Notes: generated from the letters alone by a model not told the origin. Shown: positions 9,087-18,580, counted from the stretch's first letter. The stretch: 64,000 nucleotides of DNA from Serratia sp. PL17 (GCF_017832355.1 NZ_JAFIBY010000005.1:62001-126000); one strand, 5' to 3'. A program made the numbers and translations.

Positions 9087-9644
9087 ATGGCCATGAGTGA
9101 AGAAAAACGCAAGATGATTGCGGGTGAATTGTACGACGCTGGTGACGAGTTACTCCGCAGCGAGCGCAAGCGCGCGCGCCAGTTGGTACACCATTATAAC
9201 CACTCATCTCCGGATGAGGGGGCATTGCGTAAACAATGGTTGGTGGAGCTTCTGGGTCAATATCAGGGCGGAACCCTCGAACCGACGTTTCGCTGTGATT
9301 ACGGCTACAACATTTATCTGGGCAAAAACTTCTACGCTAATTTTGATTGCGTGATCCTTGACGTGTGCGAAGTGCATATCGGTGATAACTGCATGTTGGC
9401 ACCGGGCGTCCATATTTACACCGCTACCCATCCATTGGACGCAGAAACCCGTGTCGGCGGGGCAGAGTTTGGCAAACCGGTGCATATTGGTGATAACGTG
9501 TGGATCGGTGGTCGGGCAGTGATAAATCCGGGCGTTACGCTGGGGGATAACGTGGTGGTGGCTTCCGGTGCGGTGGTGACTAAAGATGTGCCAGCCAACT
9601 GTGTGGTCGGTGGCAACCCGGTGCGAATCATTAAACAACTGTAG
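9087..9644 (+). CDS. maa: Maltose O-acetyltransferase
   Basis: Acetyl-CoA-dependent sugar O-acetyltransferase, a cytosolic trimer of left-handed beta-helices that acetylates maltose and glucose. 185 residues. The maltose-acetyltransferase N-terminal helices begin [19 protein letters not shown]. Hexapeptide repeats follow from about residue 75, including [21 protein letters not shown], with the catalytic His in TATHP, and [22 protein letters not shown]. It ends in [13 protein letters not shown] lies upstream of the ATG at 9087; ATG 9093 is an alternative start. The gene is convergent with the alcohol dehydrogenase. Confidence 0.93.
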   Translation: MAMSEEKRKMIAGELYDAGDELLRSERKRARQLVHHYNHSSPDEGALRKQWLVELLGQYQGGTLEPTFRCDYGYNIYLGKNFYANFDCVILDVCEVHIGDNCMLAPGVHIYTATHPLDAETRVGGAEFGKPVHIGDNVWIGGRAVINPGVTLGDNVVVASGAVVTKDVPANCVVGGNPVRIIKQL

Positions 9645-9651
9645 GAAAAAT

Positions 9652-9673
9652 CGGGCGCCACAGTGGGCGCCCG
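9652..9673 (-). terminator. Terminator of the alcohol dehydrogenase gene
   Basis: CGGGCGCC (9652-9659) / GGCGCCCG (9666-9673). On the minus strand the stem runs into a TTTTT tract. It lies between convergent maa and the alcohol dehydrogenase and may block both. Confidence 0.75.
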
Positions 9674-9679
9674 AAGTGC

Positions 9680-10732
9680 TTAGCCGCGCAGTGAATTGAT
9701 GTCCACCACGAAACGGTATTTCACGTCGCTTTTCAGCATCCGCTCGAAGGCCTGGTTGATTTGCTGCATCGGGATCAGCTCAATATCCGAGGTAATGCCA
9801 TGTTGGCCGCAAAAATCCAGCATTTCCTGAGTCTCCGCAATGCCGCCGATCAGCGAACCGGCGATACGGCGGCGCTTCATGATCAAATTGAACACCTGCG
9901 GTGACGGATGGTCGTGTTCTGGTGCGCCGACCAGCGTCAGGGTACCGTCGCGGCGCAGCAGGTTAAGGAACGGGTTCAGATCGTGCTGGGCTGCGACCGT
10001 ATTGAGTATAAAGTCGAAGCTGTTGGTGTGTTGGGCCATCTCGTCCGGATTGCGTGAGATCACCACTTCATGCGCGCCAAGGCGTTTGGCGTCCTCGACT
10101 TTAGATGTGGAAGTGGTGAACAACACCACATGCGCCCCCATTGCCCGGGCCAATTTGACGCCCATATGCCCCAGCCCGCCGAGGCCAACGATCCCCACCT
10201 TTTTACCCGGCCCGGCGCCCCATTGGCGCAGTGGGGAATAGGTGGTGATACCCGCACACAGCAACGGGGCCACTCCGGCAGGATCGAGGTTTTCCGGTAC
10301 GCGCAGCACGAAGTCCTGATCTACCACCATATCGGTTGAGTAGCCGCCGTAGGTGGTGGCGCCGGTTTGTCGATCCTGTCCGTTATAGGTGCCGGTAAAG
10401 CCGTTCTCACAGTATTGCTCCAGCCCTTCGTCACAGCTCGGACAACTGCGGCAGGAATCCACCATACAGCCAACGCCAACCAAGTCGCCGATCTTATAAC
10501 GTGAAACGTGGCTGCCTACGGCGCTCACTCGACCTACGATTTCGTGACCGGGCACTACCGGGAAAAGTGTATTGCTCCATTCGTTGCGGGCCTGATGCAA
10601 ATCAGAATGGCAGACGCCACAGAACAGAACGTTGATTTGCACATCGTGGTCGCGCAGGGTGCGCGGTGTGTAATCAAAAGGAACTAGCGCTGACTTGGCG
10701 TCGTGCGCGGCATAGGCATGCGTAATGTTCAT
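9680..10732 (-). CDS. NAD(P)-dependent zinc alcohol dehydrogenase / aldehyde reductase (YahK-like)
   Basis: Zinc-dependent medium-chain dehydrogenase of the cinnamyl-alcohol-dehydrogenase type that reduces aldehydes with NADPH. The ATG at 10732 (GGAG upstream on the coding strand) gives 350 residues starting MNITHAYAAHD, matching E. coli YahK (349). The longer open frame to 10897 has no support. Catalytic zinc is bound by GVCHSDLH and GHEIVGRV; structural zinc by CRSCPSCDEGLEQYC. The Rossmann loop is GLGGLGHMGVKLA. The closest family I recognise is YahK, but the true substrate is unknown. Gene order here differs from E. coli. Confidence 0.9.
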   Translation of the reverse strand: MNITHAYAAHDAKSALVPFDYTPRTLRDHDVQINVLFCGVCHSDLHQARNEWSNTLFPVVPGHEIVGRVSAVGSHVSRYKIGDLVGVGCMVDSCRSCPSCDEGLEQYCENGFTGTYNGQDRQTGATTYGGYSTDMVVDQDFVLRVPENLDPAGVAPLLCAGITTYSPLRQWGAGPGKKVGIVGLGGLGHMGVKLARAMGAHVVLFTTSTSKVEDAKRLGAHEVVISRNPDEMAQHTNSFDFILNTVAAQHDLNPFLNLLRRDGTLTLVGAPEHDHPSPQVFNLIMKRRRIAGSLIGGIAETQEMLDFCGQHGITSDIELIPMQQINQAFERMLKSDVKYRFVVDINSLRG

Positions 10733-10920
10733 GGTAACTCCAGTCATCAATGAGTGGGAGAACAGTTTCCGGCAGCGGATGCCGGTGAGACGCGGCCTGA
10801 GTATATCAAGGGGCCACAGAGGGAACATTGATGATAAAAGCGGTGAGCGAGGAGGGAAATGCCTGAAAATGTCTAAATCTTGCCTGTTTCTGTTCAATTT
10901 TACCGAAACGGGTAATAGCG

Positions 10921-10943
10921 CGGGCCGTCACAGGAACGGCCCG
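10921..10943 (-). terminator. Hairpin downstream of uvrA
   Basis: CGGGCCGT (10921-10928) / ACGGCCCG (10936-10943) lies 11 bp beyond the uvrA stop codon. It lacks a strong T-run on the minus strand, so termination is likely but not certain. Confidence 0.5.
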
Positions 10944-10953
10944 CCGGGCAGGG

Positions 10954-13785
10954 TTACTTCTTCTTCAGTAATGGCTTGAGGAAACGCGCGGTATGCGACG
11001 CTTCGCAGTTGGCCACGGTTTCTGGTGTACCGGCAACCAGGATTTCACCGCCGCCGCTGCCGCCTTCCGGCCCCAGGTCGACAATCCAGTCCGCAGTTTT
11101 AATCACGTCCAGGTTGTGTTCAATGACCACGATGGTATTGCCCTGATCGCGCAATTGATGCAGCACCGCCAGCAGTTGCTGAATATCGGCGAAGTGTAAA
11201 CCGGTTGTAGGTTCATCCAGAATATACAGCGTTTGGCCGGTGCCGCGTTTGGACAGTTCACGCGCCAGTTTGACGCGCTGTGCCTCACCGCCGGACAACG
11301 TGGTCGCTGACTGACCAAGACGAATATACGACAGGCCGACTTCCATCAAGGTTTGCAGCTTACGCGCCAATGCCGGTACGGCATCGAAGAAATCGCGCGC
11401 TTCTTCGATGGTCATCTCCAGCACTTCGTGGATGCTTTTGCCTTTGTACTTCACTTCCAGCGTTTCACGGTTATAGCGTTTGCCTTTGCACTGGTCGCAC
11501 GGCACATAAATATCCGGCAGGAAGTGCATTTCGACCTTGATCACACCGTCGCCCTGGCAGGCTTCGCAACGGCCACCCTTAACGTTAAAGCTGAAACGGC
11601 CAGGGTTGTAGCCGCGGCTGCGTGATTCCGGCACGCCGGCGAACAGTTCACGTACCGGGGTAAAGATACCGGTGTAGGTTGCCGGGTTGGAACGTGGCGT
11701 ACGGCCGATCGGGCTTTGATCGATATCGATAACCTTGTCGAAATGCTCCAGACCGTTGACGTCACGGAAGGGAGCCGGTTCGGCAATGGTGGCGCCGTTG
11801 AGTTGGCGTTGCGCGATCGGGAACAGCGTGTCGTTGATCAGCGTTGATTTGCCGGAGCCAGAAACCCCGGTAATGCAGGTAAACAGTCCCACCGGCAGTG
11901 TCAACGTCACGTCTTTCAGGTTGTTACCCCGTGCGCCGCTCAGCTTCAGCACCTTGGTTGGATCGGCGGGGACGCGTTGTTCCGGAATGGCAATCTCACG
12001 TTTGCCACTGAGGAACTGGCCAGTCAGTGATTCCGGCTGTGCCATGATGTCCTCGACGGTGCCTTCTGCCACGACCTGGCCACCGTGAACACCGGCTCCG
12101 GGGCCGATATCGATCACGTGATCCGCGGCGCGGATGGCGTCTTCATCGTGTTCTACCACGATCACCGTATTGCCGAGGTTACGCAGGTGGATAAGGGTTT
12201 CCAACAGGCGTTCATTGTCGCGCTGGTGCAGGCCAATCGAGGGTTCATCCAGTACGTACATTACGCCCACCAGGCCAGCACCAATCTGGCTGGCCAGACG
12301 GATACGCTGTGCTTCGCCACCGGACAATGTTTCTGCCGAGCGTGACAGCGACAGGTAATTCAGGCCGACATTCACCAGGAACTTCAGGCGGTCGCCAATT
12401 TCTTTCAGGACTTTCTCAGCGATTTGGGCACGTTGACCGCTGAGCTTCATGTTCTGGAAGAACGTCATCGCGTGACCGATGCTGAGATCGGAGATTTCCG
12501 GCAGCGTCGTGTCTTCAACGAACACGTTACGTGCTTCTTCGCGCAAACGGGTGCCGTGGCAGGAGGCGCAAGGACGGTTGCTGATGAACTTCGCCAGCTC
12601 TTCACGGACTGCGCTCGACTCGGTCTCTTTATAGCGGCGTTCCATGTTGTGCAGTACGCCTTCGAACGGATGGCGGCGCACGGTGGTATCCCCGCGATCG
12701 TTAATGTATTTGAATTCGATCGACTCTTTGCCGGAACCGCTGAGTACTGCTTTTTGCACGTTGGCGTCCAGGCTGTTGAAGGGGGCTTCAACGTCGAACG
12801 CGTAATGTTCTGCCAATGAGCGCAACATCTGGAAGTAATAGAAATTACGGCGATCCCAGCCGCGGATTGCGCCACCGGCCAACGAAAGCTCGGGGTTTTG
12901 CACCACGCGCTCCGGGTCGAAGAACTGCTGTACACCCAGACCATCACAGGTCGGACAGGCACCGGCTGGGTTGTTGAACGAGAACAGACGGGGTTCCAGT
13001 TCGCGCATGCTGTAACCGCAGATTGGGCAGGCAAAGTTGGCGGAGAACAGCAGCTCATCCGCTTTCTCGTCGTCCATATCGGCGACCACTGCGGTACCGC
13101 CGGACAGCTCCAGCGCCGTCTCGAACGACTCTGCCAAACGCTGAGACAGATCGTCACGCACTTTAAAGCGATCAACGACCACTTCGATGGTGTGTTTCTT
13201 CTGTAATTCCAGCTTAGGCGGATCGGACAGATCGCACACCTCACCGTCGATACGGGCACGGATGTAGCCCTGGCTCGCCAGGTTTTCCAACGTTTTGGTG
13301 TGCTCGCCCTTGCGGTCTTTCACGACCGGCGCCAGCAGCATCAGGCGTTTGCCTTCCGGCTGGTTGAGTACGTTGTCCACCATTTGGCTGACAGTTTGCG
13401 CCGCCAGCGGTACATGGTGTTCCGGACAGCGTGGTTCGCCGACGCGGGCAAACAACAGGCGCAGATAATCGTGGATCTCGGTGATGGTACCGACCGTGGA
13501 TCGTGGGTTATGCGAGGTCGATTTCTGCTCGATGGAGATCGCCGGTGACAGACCTTCAATGTGGTCGACGTCCGGTTTTTCCATCAGCGAAAGGAACTGG
13601 CGTGCATAGGCGGAGAGCGATTCTACATAGCGACGCTGCCCTTCAGCATACAGAGTATCAAAGGCCAGCGAGGACTTGCCTGAACCGGACAAGCCGGTGA
13701 CGACGATCAGCTTGTCACGCGGGATAATCAGGTTGATGTTTTTGAGATTATGGGTTCGAGCACCACGAACTTCGATATTATCCAT
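10954..13785 (-). CDS. uvrA: Excinuclease ABC subunit A (UvrA)
   Basis: Damage-recognition ATPase of nucleotide excision repair; the dimer loads UvrB on lesions. 943 residues. It has two ABC ATPase halves: Walker [13 protein letters not shown] near residue 31 and [12 protein letters not shown] near 640, with signatures [12 protein letters not shown] and [12 protein letters not shown]. Zinc modules are at about 253-280 ([10 protein letters not shown]...CPTCDG) and 740-767 (CEACQGDG...CDQCKG). The start at 13785 gives the standard [16 protein letters not shown]. It is divergent from ssb with a LexA box between them, the classic SOS arrangement. Confidence 0.98.
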   Translation of the reverse strand: MDNIEVRGARTHNLKNINLIIPRDKLIVVTGLSGSGKSSLAFDTLYAEGQRRYVESLSAYARQFLSLMEKPDVDHIEGLSPAISIEQKSTSHNPRSTVGTITEIHDYLRLLFARVGEPRCPEHHVPLAAQTVSQMVDNVLNQPEGKRLMLLAPVVKDRKGEHTKTLENLASQGYIRARIDGEVCDLSDPPKLELQKKHTIEVVVDRFKVRDDLSQRLAESFETALELSGGTAVVADMDDEKADELLFSANFACPICGYSMRELEPRLFSFNNPAGACPTCDGLGVQQFFDPERVVQNPELSLAGGAIRGWDRRNFYYFQMLRSLAEHYAFDVEAPFNSLDANVQKAVLSGSGKESIEFKYINDRGDTTVRRHPFEGVLHNMERRYKETESSAVREELAKFISNRPCASCHGTRLREEARNVFVEDTTLPEISDLSIGHAMTFFQNMKLSGQRAQIAEKVLKEIGDRLKFLVNVGLNYLSLSRSAETLSGGEAQRIRLASQIGAGLVGVMYVLDEPSIGLHQRDNERLLETLIHLRNLGNTVIVVEHDEDAIRAADHVIDIGPGAGVHGGQVVAEGTVEDIMAQPESLTGQFLSGKREIAIPEQRVPADPTKVLKLSGARGNNLKDVTLTLPVGLFTCITGVSGSGKSTLINDTLFPIAQRQLNGATIAEPAPFRDVNGLEHFDKVIDIDQSPIGRTPRSNPATYTGIFTPVRELFAGVPESRSRGYNPGRFSFNVKGGRCEACQGDGVIKVEMHFLPDIYVPCDQCKGKRYNRETLEVKYKGKSIHEVLEMTIEEARDFFDAVPALARKLQTLMEVGLSYIRLGQSATTLSGGEAQRVKLARELSKRGTGQTLYILDEPTTGLHFADIQQLLAVLHQLRDQGNTIVVIEHNLDVIKTADWIVDLGPEGGSGGGEILVAGTPETVANCEASHTARFLKPLLKKK

Positions 13786-13905
13786 TTACACTTCCCGTCT
13801 TGATGATACACCGCGCCTGTCTGGGTTATTTACAGGTTGTTTTGTGATCGAACGCGCAAAAAACCGGCACAGCCAGTACGAAACGCATAATTATGACACA
13901 AAAAA

Positions 13906-13925
13906 ACCTGAATGAATATCCAGTA
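13906..13925. promoter_or_regulatory. LexA (SOS) box between uvrA and ssb
   Basis: Contains CTG-N10-CAG (13908-13923) with AT-rich spacing, and on the uvrA strand reads TACTGGATATTCATTCAGGT, close to the E. coli uvrA operator. It is 121 bp upstream of uvrA and 138 bp upstream of ssb, so it could act on both. Confidence 0.85.
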
Positions 13926-14062
13926 CATGAATGCAAGCAAGTCGATCGAAAGGACAATTCTGGAATACAAGACGCAGTAATCAACACGGGTGTCGTTTCA
14001 GGCTGAGCGTGTTAAACTTACTCGTTTATACTGTGTAAAAATCAATCATCAGGAGAGTTCTC

Positions 14063-14599
14063 ATGGCCAGCAGAGGCGTAAACAAAGTAATTCTGGTCGG
14101 GAATCTGGGCCAAGACCCGGAAGTCCGTTACATGCCGAATGGCGGTGCAGTGGCCAACATTACCCTGGCAACCTCCGAAAGCTGGCGTGACAAGGCAACT
14201 GGCGAGCAGAAAGAAAAGACCGAGTGGCACCGTGTTGTGTTGTTCGGCAAGCTGGCTGAAGTGGCGGGCGAATATCTGCGTAAAGGTTCCCAGGTGTACA
14301 TCGAGGGCGCTCTGCAGACCCGTAAATGGACCGATCAGGCTGGCGTAGAAAAATACACCACCGAAGTTGTGGTTAACGTTGGTGGCACCATGCAGATGCT
14401 GGGCGGCCGTCAAGGCGGCGGTGCTCCAGCAGGCGGCGGCCAGGCTTCCGGTGGCCAGGGCGGTTGGGGCCAACCTCAGCAGCCACAGGGTGGCAACCAG
14501 TTCAGCGGTGGTCAGCAAGCTCGTCCAGCGCAGAACAATGCACCGGCTGCCAGCAGCAACGAACCACCAATGGACTTCGACGACGATATTCCTTTCTGA
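14063..14599 (+). CDS. ssb: Single-stranded DNA-binding protein
   Basis: Tetrameric OB-fold protein that coats single-stranded DNA and recruits repair and replication partners. 178 residues, the same as E. coli. The OB domain covers about 1-115 ([39 protein letters not shown]). A Gly/Gln-rich disordered linker follows (about 116-168), then the acidic tip DFDDDIPF that binds partner proteins. AGGAGA precedes the ATG. It is divergent from uvrA and SOS-linked through the shared LexA box. Confidence 0.98.
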   Translation: MASRGVNKVILVGNLGQDPEVRYMPNGGAVANITLATSESWRDKATGEQKEKTEWHRVVLFGKLAEVAGEYLRKGSQVYIEGALQTRKWTDQAGVEKYTTEVVVNVGGTMQMLGGRQGGGAPAGGGQASGGQGGWGQPQQPQGGNQFSGGQQARPAQNNAPAASSNEPPMDFDDDIPF

Positions 14600-14621
14600 T
14601 ATCCGTTGCCTGAAGCCAATA

Positions 14622-14645
14622 AAAAAGCCCCGAAAGGGGCTTTTT
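14622..14645. terminator. Terminator between ssb and the SDR gene
   Basis: AAAAAGCCCC/GGGGCTTTTT around a GAAA loop, with A/T tracts on both sides. It is a typical bidirectional terminator for these convergent genes. Confidence 0.9.
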
Positions 14646-14661
14646 GCTTTTCTGAGAAAGA

Positions 14662-15411
14662 TTAAGCCGAGAAGCCGCCGTCAATGCTCAGGCTGGCGCC
14701 GGTGATATATCCCGCTTCAGGGCCGGCGAGGTAAGCGACGAAACTGGCGATCTCTTCATCTTTACCATAACGGCTGATCGCCATCATCGCTTTCAACTGC
14801 TCGGCGAAATCACCGTTGGCCGGGTTCATATCAGTATCTACAGGGCCGGGCTGAACGTTATTGACGGTGATACCGCGCGGGCCGAGATCGCGTGCCATAC
14901 CTTTGGTCAGGCCGACCAGCGCAGATTTGCTCATGGCATAGACTGCGCCGCCGGCAAAAGGCATACGTTCAGCATTGGTGCTGCCAATATTGATGATGCG
15001 GCCGCCGTCATTCATATGGCGGGCGGCTTCCTGGCTGGCGACAAACACGCTGCGTACGTTAACTGCCAGAGTGCGATCAAGATCTTCCAGCGGCAGTTCT
15101 TCGGTGCTGCCCATCGCCAGCACGCCGGCGTTATTCACCAGAATATCCAGATTGCCGAAGCTATTTACGGCCTGGCGTACCGCTTGTTGCAGTGCGGCAG
15201 CGTCGGCGCTATCAGCCTTGATGGCCAGGGCTTTGCCTCCGGCGGAAATGATGTCATTGACCACCGCATCGGCTTTATCAGCAGAGGCTACGTAGGTTAA
15301 TGCGACGGCGGCGCCTTCGCGCGCCAGACGTTTGGCAATGGCGGCACCAATGCCACGTGAACCGCCCTGAACGAATGCGACTTTGCCTTTCAAAGAGAGA
15401 GTTGCGGACAT
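14662..15411 (-). CDS. SDR-family NAD(P)-dependent oxidoreductase
   Basis: Classical short-chain dehydrogenase/reductase, probably acting on a carbonyl substrate that is not known. The ATG at 15411 (GGAG upstream) gives 249 residues; the open frame continues to 15552, but that part would overlap the divergent LysR gene. The cofactor loop is GGSRGIGAAIAKRLA (about 16-30), NNAGVLAMG is the NNAG motif, and the catalytic residues are in GSTNAERMPF (Ser), then YAMSKSALVG (Tyr, Lys). The C-terminal IDGGFSA is typical of FabG-like SDRs. It is divergent from a LysR regulator 129 bp away that is its likely controller. Confidence 0.9.
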   Translation of the reverse strand: MSATLSLKGKVAFVQGGSRGIGAAIAKRLAREGAAVALTYVASADKADAVVNDIISAGGKALAIKADSADAAALQQAVRQAVNSFGNLDILVNNAGVLAMGSTEELPLEDLDRTLAVNVRSVFVASQEAARHMNDGGRIINIGSTNAERMPFAGGAVYAMSKSALVGLTKGMARDLGPRGITVNNVQPGPVDTDMNPANGDFAEQLKAMMAISRYGKDEEIASFVAYLAGPEAGYITGASLSIDGGFSA

Positions 15412-15540
15412 GATGTTTCTCCAAAGTGGGGATGAGGTTAAAGAATCTACCGGTTCAGTATCGGAGAAGCGCGGATCGGTAACTAGCCCAAAAGAGCTAT
15501 AATCAGAGTAAACCATAGGTTTGAAATCAGCGGGAAAACC

Positions 15541-16458
15541 ATGCTTGGTCATCTGGAATGTTTTGTCAGCAGTGCAGAGAGTGGCAGTTTTTCCGCTGCT
15601 GGCCGCAAGCTGGGTATCAGCTCTGCCGCGGTGGGGAAGAACGTTACCAAACTGGAAACGCTGGTGGGCGTGCGGCTGTTTCAGCGTAATACACGCAAAT
15701 TGACCCTGACCGAAGAGGGTGAACGTTTTTTGCAGGACGTTCGCAGCGGTTTACTGTCGATCCAATGTGCATTGAAAGGGGTGAGCAGCAGTGGTGGGGT
15801 CGCCGTTGGGACGTTGAAGGTCAGTATGGGCACCGCCTTTGGTCTGCATTTTGTGCTGCCACTGTTGCCGGACTTTCTCGCCCGTTATCCGTCGATTGTT
15901 CCAGACTGGCATTTTGATAATCGTCAGGTGGACCTGATCGGTGAGCATTTCGATGTGGCAATGGGTGGAGGCATCGAGCTGCCACAGGGGATGATCGCCC
16001 GTGAACTGGCGCCCGCACACGGCGTCCTGGTCGCTTCTGCCGAGTATCTGCAGCGGCACCCGAGACTTCAGCAGCCAGAGCAGTTAGCGGAACATGCGGG
16101 TATTTTTATCCGTTCGCCGCAAACAGGGCGAATTCGCAACTTGCCGTTGCGAAATGCAGATAACGAGCAACGCGTACCGGCTATGGCAATAAAAATGACG
16201 GTGAATGAGCCAGAAGCGGCGGCCCGGGCGGCGGAAATGGGGCTGGGTATTGCACTCATCAGTATGCCAAATGCCTTGCCCTTTCTGGAAAGTGGCCGCT
16301 TGATGCGGGTGTTGCCAGGTTGGTATGTCGACCGCGGTAGCCTGTGCCTGTACTTCCCTACCACCAAGTTCTTGCCAACCAAAACCCGAGTGTTCGTCGA
16401 TTACATTACCGAACAATTCCGACAGCAGAAGCTGGCCGCCCGTTTTGACGCCCGCTAG
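15541..16458 (+). CDS. LysR-family transcriptional regulator
   Basis: 305 residues. The N-terminal winged HTH (about 1-60) includes SFSAAGRKLGISSAAVGKNVTKLE and LFQRNTRKLTLTEEG. A type-2 periplasmic-binding effector domain follows (about 90-295). The start at 15541 places the HTH at the usual distance. It is divergent from the SDR gene with a 129-bp region between them, which is the standard LysR-target layout. The effector cannot be told from the sequence. Confidence 0.93.
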   Translation: MLGHLECFVSSAESGSFSAAGRKLGISSAAVGKNVTKLETLVGVRLFQRNTRKLTLTEEGERFLQDVRSGLLSIQCALKGVSSSGGVAVGTLKVSMGTAFGLHFVLPLLPDFLARYPSIVPDWHFDNRQVDLIGEHFDVAMGGGIELPQGMIARELAPAHGVLVASAEYLQRHPRLQQPEQLAEHAGIFIRSPQTGRIRNLPLRNADNEQRVPAMAIKMTVNEPEAAARAAEMGLGIALISMPNALPFLESGRLMRVLPGWYVDRGSLCLYFPTTKFLPTKTRVFVDYITEQFRQQKLAARFDAR

Positions 16459-16467
16459 AAACGAGAA

Positions 16468-16486
16468 AAGCCCCTTTCGGGGCTTC
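16468..16486 (+). terminator. Terminator of the LysR gene
   Basis: AAGCCCC/GGGGCTT stem (16468-16485) with a CTTTC tail, placed 10 bp after the LysR stop. The opposing DUF1471 gene ends 29 bp further on. Confidence 0.7.
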
Positions 16487-16514
16487 TTTCTTCCGTCAGT
16501 TAACTGTCTGACGA

Positions 16515-16775
16515 TCAGTTGAAAATCTCTGCGGTACCGTAAAGTTTGTTCTGGCCGCCGGCAGCAATGATGCGATAAGAGCTGGCACCTGACGCTGCAG
16601 CTTTGCTAGCCAATTCGCTTTCCAATGCACTCAGGTTAGAGGCACCGCTAACGGATACGACACCGATTTTCTGGGCGTCGGCAGCAGGTTGACTGGTCAG
16701 TTGGTCAGCGGCAACGCTAGCGAAAGAAGCGGTAGTCAGCAGTAGAGCAGTAGCAAAAATTTTGATGTTTTTCAT
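16515..16775 (-). CDS. DUF1471 (YdgH/BhsA/McbA-type) small periplasmic protein
   Basis: 86 residues: a signal peptide (about 1-22, ending ASVAA-D) and one DUF1471 domain (about 36-86: KIGVVSVSGASNLSALESELASKA, then ASSYRIIAAGGQNKLYGTAEIFN). Enterobacterial relatives such as BhsA, McbA and YhcN are stress-induced and influence biofilm or envelope properties, but no precise biochemical role is known. A Fur-like site lies about 100 bp upstream in the region shared with the next divergent gene. Confidence 0.88.
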   Translation of the reverse strand: MKNIKIFATALLLTTASFASVAADQLTSQPAADAQKIGVVSVSGASNLSALESELASKAAASGASSYRIIAAGGQNKLYGTAEIFN

Positions 16776-16871
16776 GATTCATTCCTCAGGGTATTTTAGG
16801 GTTGAGAGGTTGTCGTCTCTCGATGTGTTAGATAATAGGCTGACGCGGCTGAATAGAAAATCGGAGAGTTT

Positions 16872-16886
16872 TGATAATCTCTATCA
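16872..16886. promoter_or_regulatory. Candidate Fur box
   Basis: TGATAATCTCTATCA matches the 7-1-7 model TGATAAT-N-ATTATCA at 12 of 14 defined positions. It lies between the divergent DUF1471 and lipocalin-like genes, about 97 bp from each start. Confidence 0.45.
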
Positions 16887-16986
16887 AATAAATTGACTTA
16901 TTTCTGAGCGGCGCGACTTGCGCTGGCGTACCGGAAAAATCGCCACTACCCTTTGAGTAAGCAGGAACCTTAGAGGAGTAAATGGC

Positions 16987-17430
16987 ATGTCAGTCAACGC
17001 GTTTATTGGCAGCTGGTCATTGGTGTCTTCTGTCTTCAAAGGGGAGGACGGCAGGGTCAATCACCCGCTGGGCGAGCAGGTGCTGGGTCGCATTAACTAC
17101 GAGCCCAATGGCACCATGGCGGCGCAGCTATATAGCGCTACCCGGCCATGCTTTGTCGCCGACGATCTGGCGCAGGGCACTGACCAGGAAACCCACGCCG
17201 CCTTTATCAATATGATTTGTTATTTTGGTCGCTATCAGGTGGATGAGAGCGACCAGCGGGTAGTGCATCAGGTTGAAGGCAGCTCGTTCCCCAATTGGAT
17301 CGGTAGCCGGCAGGAGCGCTTTTATCATTTCTCCGGCGATCGTCTCCAACTGCGTACGGTACCGCTGCAGCTTGGTAACGGCGTGCAGATCGGCGAATTG
17401 GTGTGGCAACGGATAGGAGCGTCCTCATGA
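16987..17430 (+). CDS. Lipocalin-like domain protein
   Basis: 147 residues with the lipocalin-like (Lipocalin_5-type) pattern: FIGSWSLVSS at the N-terminus, GRINYEPNGTMAAQLYS, YFGRYQVDESDQRVVHQVEGSSFPNWIGSRQERFYHFSGDRLQLRT and a final ELVWQRIG. No signal peptide, so it is cytosolic. Family members are small beta-barrels with mostly unknown ligands. Its stop codon overlaps the start of the glutathione S-transferase gene (ATGA), implying translational coupling and a related role. Confidence 0.82.
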   Translation: MSVNAFIGSWSLVSSVFKGEDGRVNHPLGEQVLGRINYEPNGTMAAQLYSATRPCFVADDLAQGTDQETHAAFINMICYFGRYQVDESDQRVVHQVEGSSFPNWIGSRQERFYHFSGDRLQLRTVPLQLGNGVQIGELVWQRIGASS

Positions 17431-18095
17431 TCATTGTTCACCATCTGAACAACTCGCGTTCGCAGCGTATTCTGTGGTTTTTGGAAGAGTTGGACGTGCC
17501 CTATCAGGTACAGCGCTATGAACGTGATCCACAGACTATGTTGGCGCCGCCAGCCTTGAAGAAGATCCATCCGTTGGGCAAGTCGCCGGTGATTGTCGAT
17601 GGCGATCTGACGCTGGCGGAATCCGGTGCCATTATTGAATACCTGCAGGAAGCCTACGATGCGCAGGGGCAGTTTATTCCCACCGATTACCATGCCCGTC
17701 AGCAGTACCGATACTGGCTGCATTATGCCGAAGGTTCGCTAATGCCATTACTGGTGATGAAATTGGTGTTCAGCCGCTTGGGTCAGCCACCCATACCCTG
17801 GCTGCTCAGGCCCATCGCGGGGGCGATTGGCAAAGGCGTGCAGCGTGAGTACCTGGACAAACAGATCGCGCCGCATTGCGACTATCTGGAACAACACCTG
17901 AGCAAAAATACCTGGTTTGTCGGTAATGAGTTCAGCGCGGCGGATATCCAGATGAGCTTCCCGCTGGAAGCGATGGCGGCGCGCGGCGCACTGGACGCTT
18001 GCCCGAAATTGCGTGGTTATCTGCAGCGTATTCATTCACGTCCAGCCTATCAGCGCGCTCTGGATCAGGGGGGACCTTATGACCTGCTGAGTTAA
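17427..18095 (+). CDS. Glutathione S-transferase
   Basis: 222 residues. The start ATG at 17427 overlaps the lipocalin stop (ATGA) and gives MIIVHHLNNSRSQRILW, a normal GST N-terminus with the catalytic Ser/Asn region. The thioredoxin-fold domain (about 1-80) has HPLGKSPVIVDGDLTLAESGAIIEYL, in which the cis-Pro and the ES glutathione-binding pair are visible. The helical C-terminal domain has NTWFVGNEFSAADIQMSFPL. It probably conjugates or reduces electrophiles. A VOC-fold gene follows 47 bp downstream in the same direction. Confidence 0.92.
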   Translation: MIIVHHLNNSRSQRILWFLEELDVPYQVQRYERDPQTMLAPPALKKIHPLGKSPVIVDGDLTLAESGAIIEYLQEAYDAQGQFIPTDYHARQQYRYWLHYAEGSLMPLLVMKLVFSRLGQPPIPWLLRPIAGAIGKGVQREYLDKQIAPHCDYLEQHLSKNTWFVGNEFSAADIQMSFPLEAMAARGALDACPKLRGYLQRIHSRPAYQRALDQGGPYDLLS

Positions 18096-18142
18096 GACGA
18101 TGGGCTATACTCGATGAGGTCACTCTTCATCGGAGGTAGCCC

Positions 18143-18550
18143 ATGGCTACGCAAATTTTTGTTAACCTGCCGGTGGGCGATCTGCCCGCATCTGTTGCTT
18201 TTTTCACCCAGCTGGGCTTCGGCTTTAATCAACAGTTTACCGATGACACCGCCGCCTGCATGGTGGTCAGCGACAGCATTTATGTGATGCTGCTTACCCA
18301 CGAAAAATTCAAAATGTTCACCCCGAATCCGGTTAGCGATGCCAGGAAGGCGACTGAGGTGCTGATATGTTTGTCGCAGCCTAATCGGGCAGCGGTAGAC
18401 GATGTGGTGCGTAAGGCGATCGCCGCCGGCGGTAATACTTATAACCAACCGCAAGATTACGGCTTTATGTATGGGCATGGTTTCCAGGATCTTGACGGGC
18501 ATATCTGGGAACTGATGTACATGGATGAAAATGCAGCGCGGGCGCAGTAG
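18143..18550 (+). CDS. VOC-family (glyoxalase-like) protein
   Basis: 135 residues with the paired beta-alpha-beta-beta-beta modules of the vicinal-oxygen-chelate superfamily: FVNLPVGDLPASVAFFTQLGFGFN at the start and FQDLDGHIWELMYMD at the end, where the Glu is a typical metal ligand. Such proteins include lactoylglutathione lyase and antibiotic resistance proteins. This one is not assigned further. GGAGG precedes its ATG. It probably forms a detoxification-like set with the upstream GST and lipocalin-like genes. Confidence 0.88.
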   Translation: MATQIFVNLPVGDLPASVAFFTQLGFGFNQQFTDDTAACMVVSDSIYVMLLTHEKFKMFTPNPVSDARKATEVLICLSQPNRAAVDDVVRKAIAAGGNTYNQPQDYGFMYGHGFQDLDGHIWELMYMDENAARAQ

Positions 18551-18558
18551 CTGCTTCG

Positions 18559-18580
18559 GCCCCCCGTTTTTGGGGGGCAT
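18559..18580 (+). terminator. GC-rich hairpin after the VOC gene
   Basis: GCCCCCC/GGGGGGC around a short T-rich loop, 9 bp after the VOC stop codon. There is no T tract after it, so it is a possible but unconventional terminator. Confidence 0.4.

Noticed and set aside
12465-13259. 264-codon open frame on the minus strand
   Set aside because: It is another frame inside uvrA with low-complexity Arg/Ser/Pro translation typical of a shadow frame.
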